A stretch of DNA of 64,000 nucleotides from an uncultured Flavobacteriaceae bacterium (GCA_943842245.1 CALTAJ010000002.1:707596-771595); one strand, 5' to 3'. Shown: positions 16,915-27,150, counted from the stretch's first letter. The notes: a model not told the origin generated them from the sequence alone. A program made the numbers and translations.

Positions 16915-17745
16915 TTAAAAGGAACATTTCAAATAAACTGGATGATGATCAGATGCCCACAAATTTTCTATTGTTTTAATCCAAAGATGTTTAGATTCAA
17001 TCACATTAAAACCTTTTTGAAAAATATAATCAATTCTTCTAATAGCATTTTTTGATGTATCAAAACCATTAAAAGTTCCGTATTTAGGATCGTTTAACTT
17101 AATATTACTTAATACATCTTGAAAAACTGAATGAAGTGTTTGAATAGGAATAGTATCTGGAGTTAAATTAAAATCTCCTGTAATAATCACAGGATCTTGT
17201 TTAATATTAAGCTTTGAAATTCGATCTAAAATAAGTTTTACAGATTTGGCTCTAGCAATTATTCCTAAGTGATCAAAATGAGTGTTAAATATCCAAAATT
17301 GTTTTTTAGAATTTCGTTCTTGAAATTTTGCATATGTGCAAATTCGCTCTAACGCTGCATCCCATCCAATAGAAATTTCTTCTGGAGTTTCAGACAACCA
17401 AAAAGTTGATGATTTTATAACTTTAAATTTTGACTTTCTATAGAAGATTGGGCTATATTCTCCCCTTATTTTTCCATCTTTACGACCTACTCCTAGATAA
17501 TTATATTCTTCTAATAATGTTGAAATATCAATCAATTGATTATGTAGAACTTCTTGCATACCAATAATATCAGGAGAACTTTTTGAAAAATAGTTAATGA
17601 GAGTTTCTTTTCTTAGACTCCATTGATTTTTCCCATCTTGAGAATTATCATAACGAATGTTATAAGATAAAACCTCTAAATTTATTTTATTATTTGAAAA
17701 AGAGATTATGCTAAAAAAGGATAAAAAAAATAGAGTTAAAGACAT
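16915..17745 (-). CDS. Secreted endonuclease/exonuclease/phosphatase family protein
   Basis: 276 residues with a hydrophobic N-terminal signal (about 1-16, 'LTLFFLSFFSIISF'). Metal-dependent phosphoesterase fold: 'VLSYNIRYDN' with the metal Asn, 'PDIIGMQEVLHNQ' with the metal Glu, 'FNTHFDHLG' with the catalytic His, 'VIITGDFNLTPD' with the Asp/Asn pair, and 'ASDHHPVYLK' with the final Asp-His. All catalytic elements are present. Members act on DNA, phosphoinositides or sphingomyelin, so the substrate cannot be named from sequence. First of three same-strand secreted genes. Confidence 0.87.
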   Translation of the reverse strand: MSLTLFFLSFFSIISFSNNKINLEVLSYNIRYDNSQDGKNQWSLRKETLINYFSKSSPDIIGMQEVLHNQLIDISTLLEEYNYLGVGRKDGKIRGEYSPIFYRKSKFKVIKSSTFWLSETPEEISIGWDAALERICTYAKFQERNSKKQFWIFNTHFDHLGIIARAKSVKLILDRISKLNIKQDPVIITGDFNLTPDTIPIQTLHSVFQDVLSNIKLNDPKYGTFNGFDTSKNAIRRIDYIFQKGFNVIESKHLWIKTIENLWASDHHPVYLKCSF

Positions 17746-17919
17746 TTTATTTGTTTGAAAATTTAATATAGAAAAAAATGAAGATTAGGACTATTAAAAA
17801 ATGACTTAAGATTTTTTTTTCTAACTTTAATTTAGAAAAATATTATAGTCAAATAAAAAATAAATTATAAAATTTAAGAGGCTTTTGATTAAAAATATTT
17901 CCTATTAAAACCATAAATC

Positions 17920-19284
17920 ATGAGAAAAATATATCCATTAATTCTAATATTTGGATTTTTAAAATGTAGCACTTGGGATAATGTTGAAGAATACCAACCA
18001 CCTCCAGAATTGAGTACTTCGGAAATTACAACAACAGAATTTCCACCTCTTCCAAATATTCAAATAAACACCTATTCAGCAGAAATTGTTGATGAACCAA
18101 AAATAAAAGGCTATTTAGAAATTTATCAAGGTGATGATAAAATAGAAGAACATAATATAGGTATTGAAATTAGAGGTTCTTCATCTCAATTTTTTGATAA
18201 AAAATCATATGGTTTTGAAACTTGGGACGAAGAGGGAGAGGATTTAAACGTATCCCTTGCAGGATACCCTGAGGAGGAAGATTGGATTCTCTATGGCCCA
18301 TATAGTGACAAATCGCTTATTAGAAATGTTTTAATCTATAATTTATCAAATCAAATTGGTCAATATGCAACAAAAACAAAATTATATAATCTCACTATAA
18401 ATAATGAATTTTTAGGAGTATATGTTTTGATGGAAAAAATAAAAAGAGATAAAAATAGAGTTGATATAAGTAAAAATAAACCTGAAGATATATCTGGAGG
18501 ATATATTATTAAAATTGATAAACCTACAGGTGATGGAGATTCTTTTAATTCAGATATTGCATTTATGTCTGAATACACTTCAGGGGGGATTAAAGGATTA
18601 AATAAAAATCCAACTTTTCTATATGAATACCCTAAAAATGAAGATATATCAGATGATCAAAAAGAATATATTCAAAATTATATTCAAGGGTTTGAAAATG
18701 CATTGGCATCAGAAAATTTTCTATCAGAAGAAGATGGCTACAGACAGTTTATAAATATTGAAAGTTTTATTGATTTTTTTCTTTTAAACGAAATATCTAG
18801 AAATGTTGACGGATATAGAATTAGTACATTCATGAATAAAGACAAAGGAGGGAAAATTAATATGGGGCCCATCTGGGACTTTAATATAGCATTTGGAAAT
18901 GCAAATTATTGCGGAGGTGAATTAACATCTGGATGGGCATTCAATTTCAATGAAATCTGTCCTCAAGATGGAATGCATGTCCCTTTCTGGTGGAAACGCT
19001 TATTAGAAGATCCAGGATATGTTTCATCCCTTAAGGAAAGATGGTCTGCCCTCAGGTCAAATGAATTTTCAAATGATTTCATAATTAGTGCAATAGAAGA
19101 TTTAAAACTTGAGTTAGAAAAAAGTGATGCTTCTACAAGGAATTTTGGGAAATGGTTGATTTTAGGTAAATACATCTGGCCTAATAATTTTATAGGCAAT
19201 AGGTATTCCGAGGAAATAGATTACCTTAAAAACTGGATTGAGGAAAGGCTTTCTTGGATGGATAAAGAGATTAATAACCTTTAG
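17920..19284 (+). CDS. CotH kinase family lipoprotein
   Basis: 454 residues. The N-terminus is short and hydrophobic and ends 'GFLKC' with Cys16, a weak lipobox. The rest fits the CotH family, a protein-kinase-like fold known from Bacillus spore coat and from invasins: 'IEIRGSSSQFFDKKSYGFETWD', 'LYGPYSDKSLIRNVLIYNLS', 'GVYVLMEKIKRDKNRVDI', 'GGYIIKIDK', and 'MGPIWDFNIAFGN' with the metal Asp. These motifs sit in the usual order. The target here is unknown. The gene is 9 bases before the epimerase-like gene at 19294, likely co-transcribed. Confidence 0.85.
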   Translation: MRKIYPLILIFGFLKCSTWDNVEEYQPPPELSTSEITTTEFPPLPNIQINTYSAEIVDEPKIKGYLEIYQGDDKIEEHNIGIEIRGSSSQFFDKKSYGFETWDEEGEDLNVSLAGYPEEEDWILYGPYSDKSLIRNVLIYNLSNQIGQYATKTKLYNLTINNEFLGVYVLMEKIKRDKNRVDISKNKPEDISGGYIIKIDKPTGDGDSFNSDIAFMSEYTSGGIKGLNKNPTFLYEYPKNEDISDDQKEYIQNYIQGFENALASENFLSEEDGYRQFINIESFIDFFLLNEISRNVDGYRISTFMNKDKGGKINMGPIWDFNIAFGNANYCGGELTSGWAFNFNEICPQDGMHVPFWWKRLLEDPGYVSSLKERWSALRSNEFSNDFIISAIEDLKLELEKSDASTRNFGKWLILGKYIWPNNFIGNRYSEEIDYLKNWIEERLSWMDKEINNL

Positions 19285-19293
19285 TAAATAATA

Positions 19294-20214
19294 ATGAATA
19301 GAAGAAAATTTATTCATAATACTACCTTTACTGCATTTGGATTAATGGCTTTATCTTCTTTTGATGAACAACTATTAAGTAATCAAAATATCAAAATCAC
19401 ACTTACTCCTTGGTCATTAATAAGATCTGGATATGGAGGTAATGATCCTTTAAATATCGATTTACTAAATATCCCTAAAGTTGCTAGATCCTTGGGTTTT
19501 GATTATATCGATCATGAAATGTTTCATTTTCCTCCTAACCTAAATCAGGAGTATATAAATAATATGAATAATGCCATGGAATCAGCTGGTGTGAAAAGTG
19601 CTGTGATGCTTACAGGAGGTAAAGGTGATGTTGGTGACAAAGATCCAAAAAAAAGAAGTAAAGCTTTAGCTAATTATAAATATTGGATCGATGTTGCTTC
19701 TGCGCTCAACTGCAAAGCTCTTAGAAATGTTTGTGGGGAGTACATCACAATACCGCATAAAGAAAAACTTAATTATGCCATTCAAGGAGTTAAAGAATTA
19801 GGAAAATATGCCTCATCAAAAGGATTGGATCTTCTTATTGAAAATCACAATGGGTATTCCTCTGATCCAGGTTGGATGATATCCCTTATGAAAGGTGTAA
19901 ATCTAAAAAATGTGGGGATCCTAGGAGACTTTACAAATTGGACATTAGAAAGAAATCCAGATACATTTTATCCCGATCCTTACAAGGGATTTGAAATTCT
20001 TGCCCCTTATATTCGAGCAATTAGTGCTAAATCGGAAAGTTTTGACAAAAACGGAGAGGAAATAAATACTGATTTTAAAAAGATGTTCTCCATATTAAAA
20101 AGTGCCCCTAATTTTATTTATGCTGGTGTGGAGTTTTTCGGAAATGATATTTCAAGAAATCAAGGATCTGTTAATACAAGAAGATTGATTGAAAAAGTTT
20201 TACGCGAATCCTAG
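19294..20214 (+). CDS. Exported sugar phosphate isomerase/epimerase-like TIM barrel
   Basis: 306 residues. The N-terminus 'MNRRKFIHNTTFTAFGLMALSS' has a twin-Arg-like start followed by a hydrophobic segment, as in Bacteroidota sugar isomerase/epimerase proteins exported by Tat. The barrel is an AP-endonuclease family 2 type: 'IDHEMFHFP', 'LLIENHNGYSSDP' (Glu/His), 'VGILGDFTNW', 'IRAISAKSESFD', 'YAGVEFFG'. The substrate is not clear. Its TAG stop shares the palindrome CTAG (20211-20214) with the TAG stop of the convergent giant gene. Confidence 0.82.
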   Translation: MNRRKFIHNTTFTAFGLMALSSFDEQLLSNQNIKITLTPWSLIRSGYGGNDPLNIDLLNIPKVARSLGFDYIDHEMFHFPPNLNQEYINNMNNAMESAGVKSAVMLTGGKGDVGDKDPKKRSKALANYKYWIDVASALNCKALRNVCGEYITIPHKEKLNYAIQGVKELGKYASSKGLDLLIENHNGYSSDPGWMISLMKGVNLKNVGILGDFTNWTLERNPDTFYPDPYKGFEILAPYIRAISAKSESFDKNGEEINTDFKKMFSILKSAPNFIYAGVEFFGNDISRNQGSVNTRRLIEKVLRES

Positions 20215-23200
20215 CGTGATAAATATAACCATCCTTGATTATCTATTTTGCCATCTTGTTCTAAATCTAATCTGAAAAAATAACTGCCCTCAGGTAGCGC
20301 TTTACCGCCTGCATCAGCTGGCCAATTATTTTGATAGTTGTTTTTTGAATAAACTAATTCACCACTTCGAGTATAAATTGATAACATATTATTGGAATAA
20401 TTGTTGATTTTTAATATTATAAATTGATCATTTATACCATCTCCATTATCAGAAATAAATTCGCTAATGAGTAGCTGATCGTAACCATAAGGGTTAGGAT
20501 CAATATTGTCTGGTATCTCGTCATTATCGCTATCAGGGTCTAGACAATCTGGTATTCCGTCCTCATCAAAGTCTGGACTCAAAGAATTTTCATCCTTGGG
20601 ATCTGATCCACACTCTAATTCTGTCAAATCACTTTGACCGTCATTATCATCATCTTCGTCACATAAATCCCCCTTGTCATCTTGATCATAATTCTCTTGA
20701 TCTTTATTTGGAATCTCAGGACAATTATCACAAACATCCCCAAATCCATCTTCATCAATATCAGATTGGTCTGGATTAGCTACATCTGGACAATTATCAT
20801 TGAATGAAATTGGGAAGCCCAATGAAAAAGGAACTCCATCTCCATCACTATCAAGGTTAGGATATTCATTTATATTTAATGGATCTGTATTGTAAAATAT
20901 TTCTAAATCATCGTTAAAACTATCATTATCATCATCTAGGTCAATACAATTTGGAATTCCATCAAAATCTGTATCTAATGCTACATCTAATTTATCTAAA
21001 GGATCGGATCCACACTCGATCTCATCCAAATCAGAGATTCCATCATTATCATCATCATCATCAAAATAATCAATTATTAAATCAAGATCAGTATCTAAAG
21101 GAAAACTATTCGAATCTAAACTATCAGTTCCAACTTCATCTTCTAATTCGTCTGTGAAGCCATCATTGTCGTCATCAGGGTCTAAAATATCTATTATACC
21201 ATCACCGTCAGTGTCGATAGGAAAGCTCAGAACATCTAATGGATTAGTACCAGCTATTACTTCAACACTATCCTCAAAGCCATCATTATCATCGTCAGGA
21301 TCTGAATTATTTCCAATCCCGTCTCCGTCGGTATCTAACCATTCTAATGGGTCTAGAGGAAAGGCATCTACACTATCTTCAACTCCATCTCCGTCAGTAT
21401 CGACTACTACTGAATCACTCCCTCCTCCTCCAGGTGCTGGTGGTGTTGGAATTGAACTACAAGTATTAAAATCATCTGTTACTGTAATATTTACTGTTGT
21501 AGAAGCTGTATTTCCAGAGGTATCAGTTACTGAAAATATTATTTGTTGAACCCCTAGATCGTCACATGTCAACTTAAACAAATTTGAATTTTTACTATTT
21601 TTTGAATCAATCATTTTTCCTGTTCTAATTTCAACAGGAATTTCTCTTTCCTCTGAAATTACTCTTCCTGATATTTCTGACCTAACATTAAAAGTCTGTA
21701 TGGAACAGTTATCTGTACTACCATTATCAATAAGATTATATGGAATGTTTAAGTTAGAGTCATTGTCTAATGTCACTACAATATCTCTAGCACGAGCTAC
21801 AGGAGGTTCAACATCAAGTACAGTAACGCTTTGGGTTTTTGATACCGAATTTCCAAAAGTGTCAGTTACAGTATAGGTTACAATAGTAATCCCTATTGGA
21901 AATTGAATAGGTGCATTATTGGACGAGGATGTAATCCCACAGTCATCATTCGTAATTACATTACCTAAATTTACTCCAGATGCAAAACATGAACCAATAT
22001 CAGCATCGACAACTAAGTCATCATTCTGAATTGTTATTGTAGGATTAGTAGTATCATTAAATGTTACAAGTTGAGTAGCTGTAACAGTATTTCCAAAAGT
22101 ATCGCTTGCTGTCCACGTTAAAGTAGTTGTTCCTGTTGAGAAAGAGACAGGTGCATCATTAGAAAATGTAAAAGAACAATTATCTGTAATTGTAGGATTT
22201 CCTAAAACTATTGTACATGAATTTGACACTAAATCAGGAGGAGGTGTTATACTTGGTGGTTGATTATCATTAACTGTTACTAATTGATAAGAGAGAGTTG
22301 TGTTGCTTGCAGAATCGGTTACCGACCAAGTTACTGTTGTTGTACCGATTGGAAAATTGACAGGTGCATTATTTGTTACTGCTGCAACTGTACAATTATC
22401 TCCTGTTATAGGAACACCTAGAACAACCCCAGAGGCTGTACATAAATTTAAATCTGTATTAACAGTTACATCTGCTGGTGCATTATTAATCGGTGCTATA
22501 GTATCTGAAACTGTTACTAGCTGTGTAGCAGAAACCGTATTCCCCGCAGCATCTGTTACTGTCCATATTACAGGAGTAATCCCCAAACCAAATGTTGCTG
22601 GCGCATTATTTGTTGGAATCAATCCTCCACAATTGTCAGTAGCAGATGCAACTCCTATATTAACATTACAATTAATGGAAATTACATCAGCAGGAATAGT
22701 TAAAACTGGATCTTCATTATCATTTACTATTATTGTTTGAGTTACTGCTGAAGTATTACTAGCACTGTCTGTTACGATCCAAGTTAAAATATTAACTCCA
22801 TTAACAAATGTTAAGGTAGAATTGTCATTCTCGACACTATTAATGGCACAATTGTCAGAAGTCGTTGGAGTACCAACATCTGATAGTGTAAGAATTGCGT
22901 CACAGCTACCAGGGTCATTATCAACCTGAATATTTACAGGTGGTATTACAGTCGGAGGTATTATATCACTAGGTATAACTGCTACATTCTGAGTTAAGCC
23001 TACACTATTTCCATCACTCAAAGTTGTTGAAATTGTTACTGAATAGTTTGTTAAAACATTTGAAGAGGGATACAATTTTGTAAAGGATAATGTTGATGTA
23101 GCTGTAGCACTTGAACCTGTGTCACCATTTCCAAAATCGAAATTCCATGATGCTGCTGGTGCAGGAATTGCATTAACAATTACATCTTCTAATCCCCAAT

Positions 23201-23807
23201 TATCATAGCTACTAGAGGTACTTTTTGGTTGAATCCATTGAAAAATTGTAGAAGAGGTCTGAGCTCCAACAGGAATTGTAATATCTTCCTGATACCATCT
23301 ATACCAGGGTTTGTTTTTATTTCGATCTGTATCCCAATCTGAAAAGAACCTAACCCAACTAGCTCCATTATTTGTAGAATATTCTAAATAAACTTCTTCG
23401 TCCGGTTCATCACCATCTTCACAACCACTTGAAGGATCGTCAGCCCCATATCTAATCAAAAATTCTAAACTACCCCCTTGTGACACATCAACTGCAGATG
23501 TTCTTACAAATCTTATGCCTCCTGCGCCTTGTGTTGTAGCCCAAAAATAGTTTGTGTTGCTAGGTGTATTGCCTGTGCCAGCATTACAAGGTTGGTCAAC
23601 TGTATAAGGAGAAGAAGACCATCCAGCAGGTAAGTTACCATCGTTAAAATCAAACTCAGTTACACTAGTTTCACTTGGTACATATAAAACATCAAATTGA
23701 ACCAGTGTACCACTGCAAGTAGTTGAGGACATAGTTGCAGTAAATTGAACATCTTGAGCAAAGTTAAATAATGAAAATAAAAAAATTAAAACTCTAATTA
23801 ACTTCAA
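20211..23807 (-). CDS. HYR/TSP3-repeat giant secreted by type IX system (type B sorting domain)
   Basis: 1198 residues from a TTG start. Signal peptide 1-17 (ends FNFAQ). About 45-220 holds a beta-sandwich-like region with 'LEFLIRYGADDPSSGC' and 'YLEYSTNNGASWVRF', which recalls reelin subrepeats. Next is a PKD-like unit (about 225-285). Five HYR repeats follow (about 285-690), each with 'TDNC', 'NNAPV' and 'TVTDxxGNT' elements, then a sixth divergent one. About 810-1110 is a run of Asp-rich calcium-binding TSP3 repeats (DTDGDGxxDxxD). The end 'ISDNGDGINDQFIILKI...YSKNNYQNNW...GSYFFRLDL' is the CHP04131 type IX sorting domain. Likely a surface adhesin. No ligand can be named. Confidence 0.9.
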   Translation of the reverse strand: MKLIRVLIFLFSLFNFAQDVQFTATMSSTTCSGTLVQFDVLYVPSETSVTEFDFNDGNLPAGWSSSPYTVDQPCNAGTGNTPSNTNYFWATTQGAGGIRFVRTSAVDVSQGGSLEFLIRYGADDPSSGCEDGDEPDEEVYLEYSTNNGASWVRFFSDWDTDRNKNKPWYRWYQEDITIPVGAQTSSTIFQWIQPKSTSSSYDNWGLEDVIVNAIPAPAASWNFDFGNGDTGSSATATSTLSFTKLYPSSNVLTNYSVTISTTLSDGNSVGLTQNVAVIPSDIIPPTVIPPVNIQVDNDPGSCDAILTLSDVGTPTTSDNCAINSVENDNSTLTFVNGVNILTWIVTDSASNTSAVTQTIIVNDNEDPVLTIPADVISINCNVNIGVASATDNCGGLIPTNNAPATFGLGITPVIWTVTDAAGNTVSATQLVTVSDTIAPINNAPADVTVNTDLNLCTASGVVLGVPITGDNCTVAAVTNNAPVNFPIGTTTVTWSVTDSASNTTLSYQLVTVNDNQPPSITPPPDLVSNSCTIVLGNPTITDNCSFTFSNDAPVSFSTGTTTLTWTASDTFGNTVTATQLVTFNDTTNPTITIQNDDLVVDADIGSCFASGVNLGNVITNDDCGITSSSNNAPIQFPIGITIVTYTVTDTFGNSVSKTQSVTVLDVEPPVARARDIVVTLDNDSNLNIPYNLIDNGSTDNCSIQTFNVRSEISGRVISEEREIPVEIRTGKMIDSKNSKNSNLFKLTCDDLGVQQIIFSVTDTSGNTASTTVNITVTDDFNTCSSIPTPPAPGGGGSDSVVVDTDGDGVEDSVDAFPLDPLEWLDTDGDGIGNNSDPDDDNDGFEDSVEVIAGTNPLDVLSFPIDTDGDGIIDILDPDDDNDGFTDELEDEVGTDSLDSNSFPLDTDLDLIIDYFDDDDDNDGISDLDEIECGSDPLDKLDVALDTDFDGIPNCIDLDDDNDSFNDDLEIFYNTDPLNINEYPNLDSDGDGVPFSLGFPISFNDNCPDVANPDQSDIDEDGFGDVCDNCPEIPNKDQENYDQDDKGDLCDEDDDNDGQSDLTELECGSDPKDENSLSPDFDEDGIPDCLDPDSDNDEIPDNIDPNPYGYDQLLISEFISDNGDGINDQFIILKINNYSNNMLSIYTRSGELVYSKNNYQNNWPADAGGKALPEGSYFFRLDLEQDGKIDNQGWLYLSR

Positions 23808-24174
23808 TTACTTCAATTTTATTTAAATTAAATTTTCTTATTTTCCTTCTAGAATCAGGTGAATTTTCACTTTTGAATATTTTTAAATCAATCGGATTAT
23901 ATTTACATGATCCTGTTTTAATTTCTAATGGTTTTAAAACAAAAGCAATTTTATTTTCTTCATCCGATCTCAAACCTTTAAAAAAATTAATTATTACAGT
24001 TCTATCAGTTTTATTTTTAATCTTGATAAAATAGTACTCAAAAGAGAAATCATAAACTTTATCATTACACACCCTTGAAGTATAATAAATTTCTACTTTT
24101 TTGTCTTGATGATAAAGAACCCAATCATTTTGTTGAAAAAAACTGGTGAATAAAAATAAAAGAGATAATACCAT
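23794..24174 (-). CDS. Hypothetical exported protein
   Basis: 126 residues. The N-terminus 'MVLSLLFLFTSFFQQ' is hydrophobic and could be a signal sequence or a lipid anchor-free export signal. The mature part is a short basic beta-rich domain ('WVLYHQDKKVEIYYTSRVC', 'YYFIKIKNKTDRTVIINFFKGL'), and has two Cys (VCND, SCKY). No family recognised. It overlaps the start of the giant gene by 14 bases on the same strand, so the two may be translationally coupled and work together. Confidence 0.6.
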   Translation of the reverse strand: MVLSLLFLFTSFFQQNDWVLYHQDKKVEIYYTSRVCNDKVYDFSFEYYFIKIKNKTDRTVIINFFKGLRSDEENKIAFVLKPLEIKTGSCKYNPIDLKIFKSENSPDSRRKIRKFNLNKIEVIEVN

Positions 24175-24230
24175 GCATTGAAACTATATCCATAAATTTA
24201 AATAAATTAACTTATAAGATCTCAATAATA

Positions 24231-24896
24231 ATGATTAAAACAGTAATTTTTGACATGGATGGTGTAATAATAAATAGTGAACCTTTGCACCAAAAAGCAT
24301 ATCAAATGATGTTTAATGAATTTAATTTGAATGTATCTGATGAATTATATTCATCTTTTACTGGAATGGCTACTTATCCGATTTGCGAAAAATTATGTGC
24401 CGTTTTTTCTCTAAATTATACTTCAAAAATATTAGTAGAGAGTAAGCGAAAATATTTTAAAAGTCTATTTGAAAATGGTCATGAACTCACACTAATTGAT
24501 GGTGTTTTAGATTTGATAAAACATTACAAACAAAATGACATTACCCTAATACTAGCTTCCTCAGCCTCTATGGATAATATAAATATGATTTTTAAAAAAT
24601 TTGATTTAGATCAGTATTTTAAAACAAAAATAAGTGGTGCTGATTTGAAAGCCTCTAAACCTCATCCTGAGATTTTTGAAAAAGCAGCAAAACTTAGTGG
24701 TAAATTAAAAAAAGAATGTTTAGTTATTGAAGATGCAACTAATGGAATTATAGCTGCTAAATCTGCTGGAATTTTTTGTGTTGCTTTTGACGGAGGTCTC
24801 TCTAAAAATCAGAATTACAGTAAAGCAGATCTGGTTATAAATGAATTTGAAACGATATATTTAGAAAAACTGAAATCAATCAAGTTTCCAACGTAA
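24231..24896 (+). CDS. HAD hydrolase, beta-phosphoglucomutase/phosphatase-like
   Basis: 221 residues, HAD subfamily IA with cap type 1. Motif I is 'VIFDMDGVIINSEP' with Asp8 (nucleophile) and Asp10; motif II 'LASSASMDN'; motif III Lys in 'KASKPHPEIF'; motif IV 'CLVIEDATNGIIAAKSAG'. Such enzymes are phosphoglucomutases or sugar-phosphate phosphatases; sequence does not decide between them. The gene end overlaps by 21 bases with the convergent TonB receptor. Confidence 0.88.
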   Translation: MIKTVIFDMDGVIINSEPLHQKAYQMMFNEFNLNVSDELYSSFTGMATYPICEKLCAVFSLNYTSKILVESKRKYFKSLFENGHELTLIDGVLDLIKHYKQNDITLILASSASMDNINMIFKKFDLDQYFKTKISGADLKASKPHPEIFEKAAKLSGKLKKECLVIEDATNGIIAAKSAGIFCVAFDGGLSKNQNYSKADLVINEFETIYLEKLKSIKFPT

Positions 24897-27119
24897 ACCA
24901 AAGAAAAATCGGATACCTTGATTTGATGCATATACATAAGAAGGGTCAAAAGTCAATGCAAACGGGTTGTTTTGTGTAGATAGTGCGTCACCTTGAACAT
25001 TAAAAGTAACTGTCTTATCAAAAGGATCAAAGGATCTTGCAATACTCTCCACAGATGGAGTAAAATCAAGAAGATTTTTAATGCCGCTGTAAGTTTCAAA
25101 AGCATTATTCCAAGACTTAGTCAGCTGAAAATTTAGAATATGGAAAGTTGATGAATAATTTGGTCTAGGATCCAGGGGTCCAAGTGTGGGTAATCTCAAG
25201 GGGCCAGTTGTTGTACCCGTTATATCTAAAGTAAGATTTGAGACTTTCCATTTTTTCTCTACTTTCCAAACCCCTTGAAAACTTTCGGTCAAGTATGGTG
25301 TTATTCTTAAATCTTGATCTTCTATATAAGAATCAATATATGTTGCTCCAAGATTAACTCTAATTCCATTTTGAATTAAAAGGTTTATATTAAGAGAAGC
25401 TCCCTGGTTTACGGAACTTCCATAAAGGTTGGTATAAATAATTTTATTAGGGTCTGAATCGTAATCTGGAATAATTTTATTTGAAAATCGAGTATGAAAA
25501 ATACTGATATCAAAGTCTATTATCGCTCCTTGTTTTAAGTATAACTTTTTGAGGAAATTACCATTTATATTCCATGATCTCTCTGGATCTAAATCTTCTA
25601 AAAATATAACATCACGCGCTCCGGTTAAGGCAGCATGATCTTCGGTAAAAACTTGAGCTACTCGATAGCCCGATCCAATACTTAATCTAAATATCTTGCT
25701 TTTATCTTCATTACTAATCTTATAATTAACTCTTGGAGTTAAAATATTTCCGTGAGTGGAATTATAATCATAACGAAGACCAAGAAGCAGAGTATTTTTT
25801 GAATTAAATTTTATCTCATCTTGAATAAATATTCCTGGTAAATGTGAAATTGTCTCCTGATTTATTTTTAATAATTCATTAAATGTAGCTGTAGTGTCAT
25901 CATCATAATAAGTGTAACGATATGCCAGTCCAAATAAAATATCGTGTTTTTTTATCTTTTTATCCCAAACAAATTGACCAAAACCAATGGTTTGATCAGC
26001 ATTAAAAGGGGTTAATCCATAAAAGGAATTTTGATTATGATCATTAAAGCTAAAACTGAATGAAAACCTGGAATTAAATTTATACTTACCAAAGATTTCA
26101 AATCTTGATGTGTAAATACTTTCTCCATATAAAATATCTCCACCACGATATTCAGGTGACCAATTCATTTGTCCACCCCACCTATCTTCATATACAAATC
26201 GGGTTGCAACTGAAAATTGTGTCCCAAATGTTAACTTGTTAAAAATAGAAATACGGTCTTGTAATGTTAAATCAGTAAAACCATCTTGATTATTATCTAT
26301 AGGGTTTGAATAATTAAAATAATTGATCCCCAACAAACCGAAATTTTTATTAGATAAACGATACTTGTATCCAACATCTGTATTTAATTCACCCCAGCCT
26401 GAAAGAAAAGAATCTACTGCTAGTTTCGATGTGTTTTCAGGTAATCGCGTAATTAAATTAATTACTCCCCCAATGGCCTCTGACCCATATAATGTTGATG
26501 CGGGGCCTTTAATGACTTCAACGCGTTCAATTAGTGATTGTGGGATACCAGACAATCCATATACCGTTGATAATCCACTTACTATTGGTAAGCCATCAAT
26601 AAGAATCATTGTATAACTACCCTCTTGACCATTAATATGAATATCTCCTGTGTTACATACACTACAATTCAACTGAGGGCGAATACCATTAATGTTTTCG
26701 AGAGCTTCAAAAATTGAAGCTGAAGGATTAGCTTTAAAAAAAGTTTTAGCATAAACTTCAACTGGCACAGAACTATCAAGCTTTGATACTGGTTTTAAAG
26801 TCCCTGATACAACTACCTCATCGAGGTTTTCATCAGCTTCTAATGTTATCATTCCTAGATTTAAATGGTCATAATTTATTTTCTTTACAATAGGTTTATA
26901 GCCTATATATGAAAATATCAATTTTTGATTTTTTAACTTGGTAAAATCTAACTTGAATTGTCCCTTAGAATCGGTTATCGTCCCAAGGTTTAAACCCTTT
27001 AATAGAACAGTTACACCTTCTAGGGGTTGCTCATTATAAATAACTTTTCCTATAACAGAAATTTCTTGTGCAGAGGCTATTTGGAAAAGAAAAATTAGGA
27101 TAAACGAACGAAATGTCAT
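24876..27119 (-). CDS. TonB-dependent receptor with CxxC plug motif, probably metal-related
   Basis: 747 residues. The ATG at 27117-27119 is chosen; a TTG 6 bases earlier is the longer option. Signal peptide about 1-17 (ends IASAQ), CarboxypepD_reg-like domain about 20-105 ('GVTVLLKGLNLGTITDSKGQF'), plug about 115-230 with a Cys pair in 'NCSVCNTGDIHINGQEG', 'GPASTLYGSEAIGGVINLIT', then a beta-barrel. The C-terminus ends 'RFFFGLRWKLD'. A MntR-type regulator is read divergently from 55 bases away, so metal import is a fair guess. Convergent overlap of 21 bases with the HAD gene. Confidence 0.88.
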   Translation of the reverse strand: MTFRSFILIFLFQIASAQEISVIGKVIYNEQPLEGVTVLLKGLNLGTITDSKGQFKLDFTKLKNQKLIFSYIGYKPIVKKINYDHLNLGMITLEADENLDEVVVSGTLKPVSKLDSSVPVEVYAKTFFKANPSASIFEALENINGIRPQLNCSVCNTGDIHINGQEGSYTMILIDGLPIVSGLSTVYGLSGIPQSLIERVEVIKGPASTLYGSEAIGGVINLITRLPENTSKLAVDSFLSGWGELNTDVGYKYRLSNKNFGLLGINYFNYSNPIDNNQDGFTDLTLQDRISIFNKLTFGTQFSVATRFVYEDRWGGQMNWSPEYRGGDILYGESIYTSRFEIFGKYKFNSRFSFSFSFNDHNQNSFYGLTPFNADQTIGFGQFVWDKKIKKHDILFGLAYRYTYYDDDTTATFNELLKINQETISHLPGIFIQDEIKFNSKNTLLLGLRYDYNSTHGNILTPRVNYKISNEDKSKIFRLSIGSGYRVAQVFTEDHAALTGARDVIFLEDLDPERSWNINGNFLKKLYLKQGAIIDFDISIFHTRFSNKIIPDYDSDPNKIIYTNLYGSSVNQGASLNINLLIQNGIRVNLGATYIDSYIEDQDLRITPYLTESFQGVWKVEKKWKVSNLTLDITGTTTGPLRLPTLGPLDPRPNYSSTFHILNFQLTKSWNNAFETYSGIKNLLDFTPSVESIARSFDPFDKTVTFNVQGDALSTQNNPFALTFDPSYVYASNQGIRFFFGLRWKLD

Positions 27120-27150
27120 ATTCAATTTTAGTTTACAAAAATATTAATTA

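Noticed and set aside
20500-21420. Minisatellite-like DNA in the giant gene
   Set aside because: The periodicity comes from Asp-rich TSP3 calcium-binding repeats, a normal protein repeat.
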